The notes below the pieces were generated by a model. It was not told where the DNA came from. It did not search any database and saw nothing but the letters and a program-made list of their open reading frames with translations. This document shows, in pieces, positions 47,485 through 56,339 of a DNA stretch of 64,000 nucleotides. The first letter of the stretch is position 1; every line of letters begins with the position of its first letter. The translations under genes and the position numbers were made by a program. Source of the stretch: Betaproteobacteria bacterium (GTDB lineage Bacteria; Pseudomonadota; Gammaproteobacteria; Burkholderiales; Usitatibacteraceae); NCBI GenBank assembly GCA_016791265.1, contig JAEUMY010000017.1, forward strand, positions 124,001 through 188,000, in the 5' to 3' direction.

Positions 47485-47910
47485 ATGAATCAAACGCTCG
47501 TCCTCTATCCGCTTCTGGCGATGTTCGCGCTGGTGGTCATGGTCGCGGTCACCATGTTCCGCCGCCGTGTCGCGTTTTACAAAACCAACCGTGTGCATCC
47601 CCAGAAGACGGCGACGTCGGCGGAAATGGCCGCCGTCATGCCGGATTCGCGCGCGCCGGACAATTTCCGCAATCTCTTCGAGTTGCCGATGATGTTCTAT
47701 GTGGCGCTGTTGGCCCTGTACATCACGCAGCTGGTCATCCTGCCGCAGCTCGTGCTGGCATGGGTCTATGTCGCCGCCCGCTACGCTCACAGCTTCATCC
47801 ACTGCACCAGCAACGTGGTGATGCGCCGCTTTTACGCCTTTCTCGTGAGCTGCCTCACCCTGCTCGCCATGTGGATCTTGCTGGCCTATCAACTTTTCAC
47901 CAAGGCATAG
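47485..47910 (+). CDS. MAPEG-family membrane protein
   Basis: A 141-residue protein with four hydrophobic helices and the MAPEG features: an N-terminal helix, a loop with NRVHPQK and DNFRNLFELPMMFYVALL, and AWVYVAARYAHSFIHCTSNVVMRRF. MAPEG proteins are glutathione-dependent transferases or peroxidases of eicosanoid type; bacterial roles are unclear. It sits between liuC and liuD with 4-base gaps, a common but unexplained companion of such catabolic clusters. ATG 47485 is chosen because the first helix starts there. Confidence 0.88.
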   Translation: MNQTLVLYPLLAMFALVVMVAVTMFRRRVAFYKTNRVHPQKTATSAEMAAVMPDSRAPDNFRNLFELPMMFYVALLALYITQLVILPQLVLAWVYVAARYAHSFIHCTSNVVMRRFYAFLVSCLTLLAMWILLAYQLFTKA

Positions 47911-47914
47911 CGCC

Positions 47915-49834
47915 ATGTTCGACAAGATTCTCATCGCCAATCGCGGCGAAATCGCCTGCCGCATCATCCGCACCTGCCGGCGCATGGCCATCCGCACGGT
48001 TGCCGTGTACTCGGAGGCGGATGCCGAAGCGCAACACGTGCATCAGGCGGACGAGGCTTACCTGATCGGAGGGCCGCGCCCGGTGGATTCCTATCTCAAG
48101 GGCGACGTCATCATTGAAGTGGCGAAGAAATCCGGCGCCCAAGCCATTCATCCGGGTTATGGCTTTCTCTCCGAGAACGAAGACTTCGCTCGCGCCGTCG
48201 AAGCGGCAGGCATGGCGTTCATCGGCCCCACGCCTGAAGCCATCGAAAAGATGGGTCTCAAGGATCAGGCCAAGAAGATCATGCAGGCGGCTGGCGTGCC
48301 TGTCGTGCCAGGCTATCACGGTGACAGTCAAGACCCGACGTTCCTGCACCAGCAGGCTGAGAGCATCGGTTATCCGGTGTTGGTCAAAGCCGTGGCGGGC
48401 GGCGGCGGCAAGGGCATGCGTCTGGTTGAGCAGTCCGGCGAGTTCGCGGCCCAATTGGAAGCGGCGCAACGCGAGGCCCGCAACGCCTTCGGCGACGACC
48501 GCGTGCTCATCGAGCGCTTCGTGAAAGGCCCGCATCACATCGAATTTCAGGTGTTCGGCGACACGCATGGCAACTATGCGCATCTCTACGAACGCGAGTG
48601 TTCCATCCAGCGCCGCCACCAGAAGATTCTGGAAGAAACCCCGTCGCCCTATCTGGACGAGGCCATGCGCACCAAGATGGGCGATGCCGCCGTGGCGGCA
48701 GCGGAGGCCATCGGCTATCGGGGTGCCGGCACCATCGAGTTCATCGCCGGCGAAGACCGCGAGTTCTTCTTCATGGAAATGAACACGCGCCTGCAGGTGG
48801 AGCATCCCATCACGGAGATGATCACCGGCGAGGACCTGGTTGAATGGCAACTTCGCGTGGCCGCGGGCGAGCCGCTGCCGCTTTTGCAGGACGAGATCGT
48901 CACCGGCGGTCACGCCATTGAAGTACGCATCTGCGCCGAGGACCCGCAAAACCAATTCCTGCCAGAGATCGGCCGGCTCGAACGTTTCGTGCATCCTGAT
49001 GGCGACGATGACGACATTCGTCTCGACACAGGCGTGGTGGAAGGCGACGAAATCAGCATCTACTACGATCCCATGATCGCCAAGCTGATCGTGTGGGGAG
49101 AGGATCGCAGCGCCGCCATCCGCCGCATGCGACAGGCGCTGACCGAGACCGCGGTCATCGGCTGCAAGACCAACCTGGGTTTCCTGCAACGCCTGCTGCA
49201 TCACCCCGCATACGTGCAGGGAGACACCGCGACCAGTTTCATCGGCGAATATTCGCAGGACCTGCTGCCCGCTCGCACACCATTGTCCGGCGATGTTCTC
49301 GACCTTGCCGCGACGCGCATTTTGGTCGATGAGGCCGATGAGCTGTCAGCCGCCACGACGGAGCCCAATTCACCGTGGAACAGCCTGGCAGGCTGGCGCG
49401 TCAACGCTCCCCCATCGCGAATATTCGCAATCAAGCCGGGCGTGGGGGGCAGGGATGGCGAGGAGATTCGACATCGACTCAACCCCATGCATCTCGCGCC
49501 GCGTCAGGATGCGACTGTGATCCGTTCGGGCGACGCCTTGCAGATCATTCTCCCCGACCGCCGTTACGACCTGCACTACGTCGACCCGCATCACTATGAG
49601 GCCCCTGAGGCGGCCGCTGAAGGCCGGCTTACCGCGCTCATGCCGGGGCGCGTGGTGAAACTGTTCGTTCAAGCGGGTGACGCCGTGAAGAAAGGCCAGC
49701 CGCTACTCATCATGGAGGCGATGAAAATGGAACACACGATCGCCAGCCCGAAGGATGGCGTGATCGAGCGCGTGGCCTATGCGGTGAACGACATGGTGCA
49801 GGCGGATGCGCTGCTGTTCGCGTTCGCGGAGTAA
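47915..49834 (+). CDS. liuD: 3-methylcrotonyl-CoA carboxylase biotin-containing alpha subunit
   Basis: A 639-residue protein: biotin carboxylase domain (MFDKILIANRGEIACRIIRTCRRM, ATP-grasp GGGGKGMRLV, EMNTRLQVEHPITEMITGEDLVEWQL), a connecting region of about 110 residues and a C-terminal biotinyl domain with the biotin site MEAMKMEHT. It is slightly shorter than typical MccA because the linker is compact; this linker also contains two iterated palindromes. It forms the carboxylase with liuB. An HMG-CoA lyase (liuE) is not in the window. Confidence 0.94.
   Translation: MFDKILIANRGEIACRIIRTCRRMAIRTVAVYSEADAEAQHVHQADEAYLIGGPRPVDSYLKGDVIIEVAKKSGAQAIHPGYGFLSENEDFARAVEAAGMAFIGPTPEAIEKMGLKDQAKKIMQAAGVPVVPGYHGDSQDPTFLHQQAESIGYPVLVKAVAGGGGKGMRLVEQSGEFAAQLEAAQREARNAFGDDRVLIERFVKGPHHIEFQVFGDTHGNYAHLYERECSIQRRHQKILEETPSPYLDEAMRTKMGDAAVAAAEAIGYRGAGTIEFIAGEDREFFFMEMNTRLQVEHPITEMITGEDLVEWQLRVAAGEPLPLLQDEIVTGGHAIEVRICAEDPQNQFLPEIGRLERFVHPDGDDDDIRLDTGVVEGDEISIYYDPMIAKLIVWGEDRSAAIRRMRQALTETAVIGCKTNLGFLQRLLHHPAYVQGDTATSFIGEYSQDLLPARTPLSGDVLDLAATRILVDEADELSAATTEPNSPWNSLAGWRVNAPPSRIFAIKPGVGGRDGEEIRHRLNPMHLAPRQDATVIRSGDALQIILPDRRYDLHYVDPHHYEAPEAAAEGRLTALMPGRVVKLFVQAGDAVKKGQPLLIMEAMKMEHTIASPKDGVIERVAYAVNDMVQADALLFAFAE
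49245..49256. repeat. iterated palindrome, copy 5
   Basis: In liuD, codons 444-448, read as G-E-Y-S-Q, near the end of the biotin carboxylase domain. Confidence 0.95.
49417..49428. repeat. iterated palindrome, copy 6
   Basis: In the variable linker of liuD, codons 501-505, read as S-R-I-F-A, only 160 bases after copy 5 and in a different frame. Confidence 0.95.
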
Positions 49835-49840
49835 CGCACT

Positions 49841-49852
49841 GCGAATATTCGC
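49841..49852. repeat. iterated palindrome, copy 7
   Basis: Intergenic, 6 bases after the liuD stop codon. Confidence 0.95.
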
Positions 49853-50149
49853 GATGCCGACCTGCCAGCGCGATGGTGTAGCAGATGCCCATGGCAGCCA
49901 AGCGCCGGACTCTCGGGGCTTTCTCGTTTGGTGATTCCCAAGCAAGCCGGACCAGATTTGGACTGATCTGGCGATGAAGAAGTGTCCTGGGTGTTCGACG
50001 GCTCTGCCGTGCCTGCTTTGCCATGGTCGAGGACCTGCGCGAGTCCTTCACCGGCGCCGTGGAATTGGACGAAAATTTCTCGGCGTTTCTAATCGGAAAT
50101 CAACATCCTGACAAGATTGTGCGCCGAAGCCGCCTATACTCCCGCGCTT

Positions 50150-50161
50150 GCGAATATTCGC
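50150..50161. repeat. iterated palindrome, copy 8
   Basis: Intergenic, about 40 bases before the hairpin-rich leader of tag. Confidence 0.95.
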
Positions 50162-50198
50162 CTGAGAAGCTCTCCAAATGACAAACGCAAGGGCCTGC

Positions 50199-50260
50199 CG
50201 TCCCTGGTGCATCAGGGGCGACGCTTGCGGGGATGTGACCCCGCAGGCGCGAATCGCGCC
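50199..50260 (+). promoter_or_regulatory. structured leader upstream of tag
   Basis: Three stems are visible: CCCTG/CAGGG (50202-50217); an 11-bp stem CGCTTGCGGGG/CCCCGCAGGCG with loop ATGTGA (50222-50249, one G-T pair); and GGCGCG/CGCGCC with loop AAT (50246-50260). Stems 2 and 3 share GGCG (50246-50249), so they exclude each other. The third stem ends 6 bases before the CGGAG ribosome binding site. A regulatory RNA switch is possible; the class is not recognised. Confidence 0.4.
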
Positions 50261-50277
50261 ACGGATCGGAGTTGAAC

Positions 50278-50847
50278 ATGAATCGCTGTAGCTGGTGCCT
50301 GGGCAGTCAGGCCTATATCGACTACCACGACAACGAGTGGGGTGTCCCCGTCCACGACGACCAGATCTTCTTCGAATTCCTCATCCTAGAAGGCGCGCAA
50401 GCCGGCCTCTCCTGGTCCACCATCCTCGCCAAGCGCGACAACTACCGGCGAATATTCGCAGGCTTCGATCCGGCCAAGGTCGCGCGTTTTTCTCCGGCCT
50501 TGATCGAGAAAGCCCTCCTCGACCCCGGCATTGTGAGGAACCGCCTCAAGGTCGAAGGCACGGTCAAGAACGCCAAGGCCTTTCTCGCCGTGCAGAAGGA
50601 ATTTGGCAGCTTTGATGCCTACGTCTGGAAGTTCGTGGGCGGCAAGCCCATTCAGGGCAAGCGCAAGACCATGAAGGACGTGCCGGCCAGCACGCCGGAA
50701 TCGGATGCGCTGTCGAAGGACTTGAAGAAGCGCGGCTTCACGTTTGTCGGCACGACCATCATGTACGCCTTCATGCAGGCAACCGGGTTGGTCAACGACC
50801 ATCTGATTGATTGTCACCGGCACGATGCCTGCGCCCGGATGAAGTAG
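50278..50847 (+). CDS. tag: DNA-3-methyladenine glycosylase I
   Basis: A 189-residue base-excision repair enzyme. The zinc-site residues are in place: Cys4 (MNRCSWC), His17 (YIDYHDNEWG), and His/Cys near the end (LIDCHRHDAC). Catalytic-pocket residues lie in FEFLILEGAQAGLSW. Start 50278 is set by CGGAG 6 bases upstream; TTG 50272 is a weaker alternative. It removes 3-methyladenine from alkylated DNA. Confidence 0.95.
   Translation: MNRCSWCLGSQAYIDYHDNEWGVPVHDDQIFFEFLILEGAQAGLSWSTILAKRDNYRRIFAGFDPAKVARFSPALIEKALLDPGIVRNRLKVEGTVKNAKAFLAVQKEFGSFDAYVWKFVGGKPIQGKRKTMKDVPASTPESDALSKDLKKRGFTFVGTTIMYAFMQATGLVNDHLIDCHRHDACARMK
50448..50459. repeat. iterated palindrome, copy 9
   Basis: In tag, codons 57-61, read as R-R-I-F-A, in a helix with little conservation (NYRRIFAGFD). 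Confidence 0.95.
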
Positions 50848-51097
50848 TCGCTGTGTGGGCTGTGCGAGCGTGAGGAGGCCGCAAGTCAATGCAGGAACGC
50901 GTCATACCGGTCCTGCCTGCGCGGGAATGGCAAGACGACCTGATCAGAGAGATTTCTGACGAACTGAAGTAACCTTTCGGCCTTGATGCTGTCGAAGCCC
51001 GCCGGGGATGCCGCCAGACAGAGATGGCGCCCCGTCAAGCCTGGAACACGGGCTTGCCTACGCCGCACGCGTGTTCAACCTCTCATCAGGACCTTTC

Positions 51098-52324
51098 ATG
51101 CCGATCCAGATCATTTCGCAGGCGCTGCGTCGCTTCCTCAAACTCGAGGCGGCCGGTGGCCTCATTCTCATGGGCTGCGCCGTGCTGGCTTTCATCGCCA
51201 GCAACTCCGCGCTCTCGCCGCTCTACGACGCCTTTCTCAATGTGCCAGGCCAGGTGCGGGTGGGCGAGCTCGACATCCAGAAGCCATTGCTCCTCTGGGT
51301 GAACGATCTGTGGATGGCGGTGTTCTTTTTCCTCGTCGGGCTGGAGATCAAGCGCGAGCTGCTCGAAGGCAGTCTCTCCACGCGCGAGACGCTGATGCTG
51401 CCCTGCGTCGCGGCGCTCGGCGGCATGGTGGCCCCCGCGCTCATCTATGCCGGCATCAACTGGGGCGATTCAGTCGCCCTGCGCGGCTGGGCCATTCCGG
51501 CGGCCACCGACATCGCATTCGCACTGGGCGTGCTGGCACTCCTGGGCAGCCGAGTGCCGATCGCGCTGAAGGTCTTCCTCACCGCAGTCGCCATCGTCGA
51601 TGACCTGGGGGCCATCATCATCATCGCCCTCTTCTACACGGCCGATCTCAATCTGACCTCGCTCGGCCTTGCGGCGGCTGGCGTGCTGGCGCTCATCATC
51701 GCCAATCGCAGCGGCGTGCGCGCGGTGCCGGTGTATCTCGCCATCGGTCTTTTCATGTGGGTCTGCGTGCTGAAGTCGGGCGTACACGCCACGCTGGCCG
51801 GGGTCGCCACGGCGCTCGCCATTCCGCTCGCGGGGGCCAAGCCCGAGGATGAAAGCCCGCTCAAATCGCTGGAGCACAGCCTGCATCCGCTGGTGGCGTT
51901 TCTCATCCTGCCCACATTCGCCTTCGCCAATGCCGGCGTGTCGCTCGCGGGCGTGCAATGGTCCGCGATGCTGCAGCCGGTCACCCTGGGCATCGCTTGC
52001 GGCCTCGTCTTCGGCAAGGTCATCGGCGTGTTTGGCGCGTCCTGGATCGCCATCAAGCTGGGCATGACACGCCTGCCGGATGGCGCCAACTTCAAGGCGC
52101 TTTTTGGTGTGTCGCTACTCTGCGGCATCGGCTTCACCATGAGCCTTTTCATCGGCACACTGGCGTGGGAAGAGGATGCGGGCAGCATGGCGGTCGCTGT
52201 CCGACTCGGCGTGCTGGGCGGCTCGATCATCGCGGCCGTGCTGGGCTACCTGTGGCTGCGCATGGTGCTGCCTGCCAAGAGCGCCGATCCGGCGGAAGAT
52301 GCCGCCCCGGTGAACGGCCGTTGA
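51098..52324 (+). CDS. nhaA: Na+/H+ antiporter NhaA
   Basis: A 408-residue inner-membrane antiporter with about 12 helices. It begins FLKLEAAGGLILMGCAVLAF and contains the paired aspartates of the ion site (VAIVDDLGAIIIIALFY), a GVHATLAGVATAL block and the C-terminal SLLCGIGFTMSLFIGTLAW. AGGA precedes ATG 51098. It exports Na+ in exchange for protons. The stop overlaps the start of the PIN-domain gene by 4 bases (TTGA). Confidence 0.95.
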   Translation: MPIQIISQALRRFLKLEAAGGLILMGCAVLAFIASNSALSPLYDAFLNVPGQVRVGELDIQKPLLLWVNDLWMAVFFFLVGLEIKRELLEGSLSTRETLMLPCVAALGGMVAPALIYAGINWGDSVALRGWAIPAATDIAFALGVLALLGSRVPIALKVFLTAVAIVDDLGAIIIIALFYTADLNLTSLGLAAAGVLALIIANRSGVRAVPVYLAIGLFMWVCVLKSGVHATLAGVATALAIPLAGAKPEDESPLKSLEHSLHPLVAFLILPTFAFANAGVSLAGVQWSAMLQPVTLGIACGLVFGKVIGVFGASWIAIKLGMTRLPDGANFKALFGVSLLCGIGFTMSLFIGTLAWEEDAGSMAVAVRLGVLGGSIIAAVLGYLWLRMVLPAKSADPAEDAAPVNGR

Positions 52325-52773
52325 ATCACGCCGTCACACCCACTGCAGTCCTCGACACCAACGTGGTGCTGGATTGCTTCGCGTTCGATGGACCGCTGGC
52401 GAAGCCGCTGGCGGACGCGGTGCGCGCGGGCGCCATGCGCGTCATCACCACTGATGAGTGCCTCGCCGAGCTGGCGCGGGTGCTGGCCTATCCGAAGCTG
52501 AAACTGGACGACACCGGCCGCGCGCTCGGGCTCGAGCGCTTTCGTGCGGTGGCGGACGTGGTGCCACTGCGCATGGTGGCGGATGTGCCGCGCTGCAAGG
52601 ATAGGGATGACCAGAAGTTTCTCGATCTCGCCGCGGCGGAACGGGTGCATTTCCTGTTCAGCCGGGATGAGCAGGTGTTGGCAACGCGGGCGAAGATGAT
52701 GCGAATATTCGCAGTGACAGTGATCGAGCCGAAGCGCTGGGCGGAACAATTGCGAACTGCGTCGGCCGCGTAG
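52321..52773 (+). CDS. PIN-domain protein
   Basis: A 150-residue PIN-fold protein beginning at TTG 52321, overlapping the nhaA stop. Acidic active-site residues: Asp in AVLDTNVVLD, Glu in TTDECLAEL, Asp in KDRDDQKFLDLA and Asp in SRDEQVL. PIN proteins are Mg-dependent ribonucleases, often toxins, but no antitoxin gene adjoins it. Linkage to nhaA suggests a stable chromosomal gene rather than an active toxin pair. It contains an iterated palindrome at codons 127-131. Confidence 0.85.
   Translation: MNHAVTPTAVLDTNVVLDCFAFDGPLAKPLADAVRAGAMRVITTDECLAELARVLAYPKLKLDDTGRALGLERFRAVADVVPLRMVADVPRCKDRDDQKFLDLAAAERVHFLFSRDEQVLATRAKMMRIFAVTVIEPKRWAEQLRTASAA
52701..52712. repeat. iterated palindrome, copy 10
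   Basis: In the PIN gene, read as M-R-I-F-A; flanking T and A make it a 14-base palindrome even within coding sequence. Confidence 0.95.
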
Positions 52774-52840
52774 CCCGGGTGAAGCAACGCGGAAGCCGGG
52801 GCATTAGGCCCCGGATTCCGCTTCGCTGCATCCGGACTAC
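52771..52840. repeat. REP-type extragenic palindrome
   Basis: Starting at the stop codon of the PIN gene, TAGCCCGGGTGAAGC and its imperfect inverse (GCATCCGGACTA) enclose the strong stem GCGGAA-CCGGGGC / GCCCCGG-TTCCGC. The sequence type (CCCGG..GAAGC..CGGAA..CCGGGG) is a known extragenic repeat in proteobacteria. Confidence 0.8.
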
Positions 52841-52895
52841 GAGCAAGTTTTCTTGATGAGAGATCAGTGCGGGCTATTGGAGAGCATCTGCGGTC

Positions 52896-53828
52896 ATGGA
52901 CATCAGCGATTCAATGAAACAATGGCGGGCGTCGGTCGCAGCAAGAGCGGTCGTCGCCGTCTTCGCTCTCAATGCGGCAGCCGCCGCCGCAGAAATACCG
53001 GAGATCGTGCATTTGGACAGCGCCGACGGCAAGACCCGGCTCTCGGGCTATCTGTATCGGCCCGATACCGACAAATGGCCGGGCGAGCGGCCCGGCATCG
53101 TGCTGCTGCATGGCCGTACGGGACTCTTCAGCGCATCCGCAAAGAAGCTGGATGCCTCGACCCTCTCCGCCCGCACCACGCTCTGGGGCCGGTTCTGGGC
53201 CGAGCGCGGTTATGTCGCGCTGTATGTCGACAGCTTCAGTCCGCGCGGACACGCCCGCGGTTTCGCAGCGGGCACGAACAAGCCCGGTCAGCGTCCGCCG
53301 GAAGTGAATGAAATCGAGGTGCGGCCGCTGGATGCGTATCAGGGCCTCGCCTTTCTGCGCGCGCAGAAGTCCGTGCGCAAGGACAGCATCTTTCTCCAGG
53401 GCTGGTCCAATGGCGGTACGGCCGCGCTGGCGGCCATGTCGGTGAAACTGGCCGGGGCGGAGCGTGCAGGCCCGGCGGCGGGCTTTCGCGCGGCGATCTC
53501 GGTCTATCCCGGCTGCGGCACGCTGCGGCGGCAGTTGGGCGAGTCTTATCGCAGCCACGCGCCCCTGCTCCTGCTCATGGGGATGGAGGACGAGGAAGTG
53601 AGCTTCAGCCAGTGTGCAGCGCTGGCTCGCGAGGCCCGCGCCAATGATGTTGAATTCGTTAAGTATGACGGCGCGACACACGGCTATGACTCGCCCGCGT
53701 CCAACCGCACGGCGGTCGCCGCCAATGTGGCCGCGGCAAAGGACACGCTGGATCGCGCCGAGAAATTCCTGACTCGGTTCAGTCCAGCGCAAGCGGTTGG
53801 TGCAACGCAGCCTGAAGCGGGGAAATAG
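52896..53828 (+). CDS. exported dienelactone-hydrolase-like alpha/beta hydrolase
   Basis: A 310-residue protein with an N-terminal hydrophobic segment (about 12-32) likely to be a signal peptide. The alpha/beta hydrolase core shows PGIVLLHGRTG (oxyanion region), nucleophile Ser in QGWSNGGTAALA, Asp in LMGMEDEEVSF region and His in YDGATHGYDS. Dienelactone-hydrolase relatives act on esters; the substrate is unknown. It converges on the MFS gene with only 3 bases between the stops. Confidence 0.88.
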   Translation: MDISDSMKQWRASVAARAVVAVFALNAAAAAAEIPEIVHLDSADGKTRLSGYLYRPDTDKWPGERPGIVLLHGRTGLFSASAKKLDASTLSARTTLWGRFWAERGYVALYVDSFSPRGHARGFAAGTNKPGQRPPEVNEIEVRPLDAYQGLAFLRAQKSVRKDSIFLQGWSNGGTAALAAMSVKLAGAERAGPAAGFRAAISVYPGCGTLRRQLGESYRSHAPLLLLMGMEDEEVSFSQCAALAREARANDVEFVKYDGATHGYDSPASNRTAVAANVAAAKDTLDRAEKFLTRFSPAQAVGATQPEAGK

Positions 53829-53831
53829 CGC

Positions 53832-55064
53832 TCAGCCGGCCTTCCGCGCCTGGGCCGCGATGGCCTGTGCGGCAATCACCGCACACACCAGCGACATCGC
53901 CACGCCAAAGAACACGGCACGCGGCTGGCCCGCATCGAGCAGCAGGCCGAAAATGAGCGGCGCCGTGGCCAGGCCCACATCCAGTCCCGAGTAAACGAGG
54001 CCATAGACACGGCCGAAGGCACCCGTGCCGAGACGCGCCGCCGTCGCTTTGCGAACGAGCATGTCGCGCGACGGACCGGCCAGCCCCACGCAGAAACCCA
54101 TCACGGCCATGACCCCGATGACGGCCCAGCCGGGGATGAGCGACAAGGCCAGAACAACAGCAAGCACCGCGCCCACAAGGAAGACGGCAGACACGAGCTT
54201 CTCCTGCCCGCGCTCGCCGCCGGCCAGGAATCCACCGGTGGCGATACCGGCTGCGCTCCCCAGGAGATAGGCGGTCAATGCCGACGTGGCGACCGCAAGC
54301 GTCAGGCCATACAGCTCGCGGAACAGCGACGGCGCGAAATTCTGCAGCGCGCCGAACACCAGGGTGGAAAAGAAAAAGAAGAAGAACGCGAAGAGCACCA
54401 GCGGCAACTTGATGAGATCGAACAGGCTGCCGTCGTAGCGCTCTTTCGGCTTGCCGTCGGCGCGCGCGAGTTCGTCGGCCAGCACATCGCGCTTCCACCA
54501 GAGCAGTGCGAGCGAGAATGCGCCGAGCGCGGCTGCGGCCAGCCCGGCAGCGCGCCAGCCAAACGCGGTGGCCATTGCGAGCATGGCGACCGATCCCGCC
54601 GCCCAACCGAGATTGCCGGACAGCCCATGCACGGAGAACGCGTGGCCCAACCGCGCTTGCGACACACGATGATTGAGGAGCGCGAAGTCGGCGGGATGGA
54701 ACACGCTGTTCCCCAAGCCCGCCACGAACGCCGCGACATAGAGCCCCCACACGCCCGGTGCCGCGGCCAGCAGTACGCCGGACAGTGCCAGCGTGGCCAC
54801 ACCCAGGCACAGCACGCGATGCGCGCCCCAACGATCGACCAGGAATCCGGCCAGCGCCTGGCCGATCCCCGAGACCACGAAGAACACGGTCATCAACGAG
54901 CCGACCTGCGTGTAGGACAGCGAATATTCGCCCATGAGCCAGGGGAACAGCGGCGGCAGCATGAGGTGGAAGAAGTGCGACGTGCCGTGGGCGAAGCCCA
55001 CCAGCGAGATGACGGTGGCGTCCTGGCGAAAAGTGGGGCCGGCGGCCGGCGCGGTGGCGGACAT
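53832..55064 (-). CDS. MFS transporter
   Basis: A 410-residue protein with 12 predicted membrane helices and an MFS signature loop between helices 2 and 3 (GFLVDRWGAHRVL). The N terminus FAHGTSHFFHLMLPPLFPWL resembles the fosmidomycin-resistance/oxalate-type branch. Start 55064 removes a long Arg/His-rich extension that reads into cheB. Substrate unknown. It lies 14 bases downstream of cheB. The palindrome copy 11 lies in the loop after helix 1. Confidence 0.85.
   Translation of the reverse strand: MSATAPAAGPTFRQDATVISLVGFAHGTSHFFHLMLPPLFPWLMGEYSLSYTQVGSLMTVFFVVSGIGQALAGFLVDRWGAHRVLCLGVATLALSGVLLAAAPGVWGLYVAAFVAGLGNSVFHPADFALLNHRVSQARLGHAFSVHGLSGNLGWAAGSVAMLAMATAFGWRAAGLAAAALGAFSLALLWWKRDVLADELARADGKPKERYDGSLFDLIKLPLVLFAFFFFFFSTLVFGALQNFAPSLFRELYGLTLAVATSALTAYLLGSAAGIATGGFLAGGERGQEKLVSAVFLVGAVLAVVLALSLIPGWAVIGVMAVMGFCVGLAGPSRDMLVRKATAARLGTGAFGRVYGLVYSGLDVGLATAPLIFGLLLDAGQPRAVFFGVAMSLVCAVIAAQAIAAQARKAG
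54920..54931. repeat. iterated palindrome, copy 11
   Basis: In the MFS gene on the reverse strand, codons 45-49, read as G-E-Y-S-L. Confidence 0.95.
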
Positions 55065-55078
55065 GTGCGCCTTGGGCC

Positions 55079-56128
55079 TTAGCGGGCCTTCAGGGCATCC
55101 ATGATGTTGATGGCCAGATTTTCCACCGGCGCCGCGCAATCGACGAAGCCGGCCTCGATGGCGGCACGCGGCATGCCATAGACCACACACGACTCGCCGC
55201 TCTGGGCGAAAGTGAACGCGCCGGCCGCCTTCATGAGACCCATGCCGTCCGCGCCGTCGCGGCCCATGCCGGTGAGCAGCACACCGGCCACGGCCGTGGC
55301 CTTGCACTCGGCGACCGACTGGAACAGCACATCGACCGCCGGACGGTGACGATTGACGGGCTCAGTCTGTTCGACGCGCAGCTTCAGCTTGCCGCCCGCG
55401 CCCACCACGCGCATGTGCCAGTCGCCAGGCGCCAGATAGGCGTGGCCGGCTTGCAGGATTTCGCCGTCCTCGCCTTCTTTGACGGTCATGGGGCAATCGT
55501 CATTCAGCCGTTTGGCGAACATGCGGGTGAACATCTCCGGCATGTGCTGCACCATGACGATGGGTGGGCAGTTGGCCGGAAGCCGGGTCAGCACCTCCTT
55601 GATCGCCTCCGTGCCACCGGTCGATGCGCCGATGGCGATGATCGAATTGGCGCGAAACTGGATGTCCGGCGGCACGCTGCGGCGATGCGAAACGATGGGT
55701 TTCAGCTCGGCCTTGGCCGCGCTGCGGATCTTGTCGCGCAGGTCGTCGCCAAATTCTTCGAGCGCGGCGTTGCCGGTGCCGCCGGGCTTGGTGGCGAAGT
55801 CGACCGCGCCCAACTCCAGCGCCTTCAGCGTGGTGTCGCAGTTGGCTTCGGTGAGCGAAGACACCATCACCACCGGCATGGGCCGAAGCCGCATGAGATT
55901 CGACAGGAACGTGAGCCCGTCCATGCGCGGCATTTCCACGTCGAGTGTCAGCACGTCCGGCTTCAGCATCTTGATGCGCTCGCGCGCTTCGAAGGGATCG
56001 GGTGCGACACCCACCACATCAATGTCGGCGTCCGTCTCCAAAAGCGCCTTCAGCATCTGCTGCATGATGGGCGAGTCCTCGACGATGAGGACGCGGACGG
56101 GATTGCGGGCGGAAGGCAGGGAGGACAT
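55079..56128 (-). CDS. cheB: chemotaxis methylesterase CheB
   Basis: A 349-residue response-regulator methylesterase. The receiver domain (about 10-130) has acceptor Asp in LTLDVEMPRMDGL. The C-terminal esterase has the full triad: Ser in IGASTGGTEA, His in VQHMPEMFT and Asp in LLTGMGRDGADG. It demethylates or deamidates chemoreceptors. No cheA, cheR or receptor gene is in the window, so it may serve a distant cluster. Compare the paralogue at 59417, in which Ser and His are lost. Confidence 0.94.
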   Translation of the reverse strand: MSSLPSARNPVRVLIVEDSPIMQQMLKALLETDADIDVVGVAPDPFEARERIKMLKPDVLTLDVEMPRMDGLTFLSNLMRLRPMPVVMVSSLTEANCDTTLKALELGAVDFATKPGGTGNAALEEFGDDLRDKIRSAAKAELKPIVSHRRSVPPDIQFRANSIIAIGASTGGTEAIKEVLTRLPANCPPIVMVQHMPEMFTRMFAKRLNDDCPMTVKEGEDGEILQAGHAYLAPGDWHMRVVGAGGKLKLRVEQTEPVNRHRPAVDVLFQSVAECKATAVAGVLLTGMGRDGADGMGLMKAAGAFTFAQSGESCVVYGMPRAAIEAGFVDCAAPVENLAINIMDALKAR

Positions 56129-56188
56129 GGGGAAATTCTACACAAGCGCGGGAGAGTCGGTGGAGCAAGGATCAGCCCGAGCGCCATT

Positions 56189-56200
56189 GCGAATATTCGC
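56189..56200. repeat. iterated palindrome, copy 12
   Basis: Intergenic, 60 bases upstream of the cheB start; flanked by T and A. The 211-base gap (56129-56339) around it holds no gene. Confidence 0.95.
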
Positions 56201-56322
56201 AACTGGGTCAACGCCGCGACGTCAATGAACGCCAGCGGCATCCCTCCGGCCATGGTCATTCATCAGCGGCCTGGAGCGATCAGGGGCGTCGGCTTGCCGA
56301 ATGTTCAGTCGCAGGGCGCGCT

Positions 56323-56334
56323 GCGAATATTCGC
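56323..56334. repeat. iterated palindrome, copy 13
   Basis: Intergenic, 5 bases after the stop of the GGDEF/EAL gene, in the same gap as copy 12. Confidence 0.95.
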
Positions 56335-56339
56335 CTCCC

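Larger units (their letters stand above)
49835..50277. other. intergenic region between liuD and tag
   Basis: These 443 bases hold no gene I can support. They contain two iterated palindromes (49841, 50150) and, in the last 80 bases, a structured leader before tag. Confidence 0.6.
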
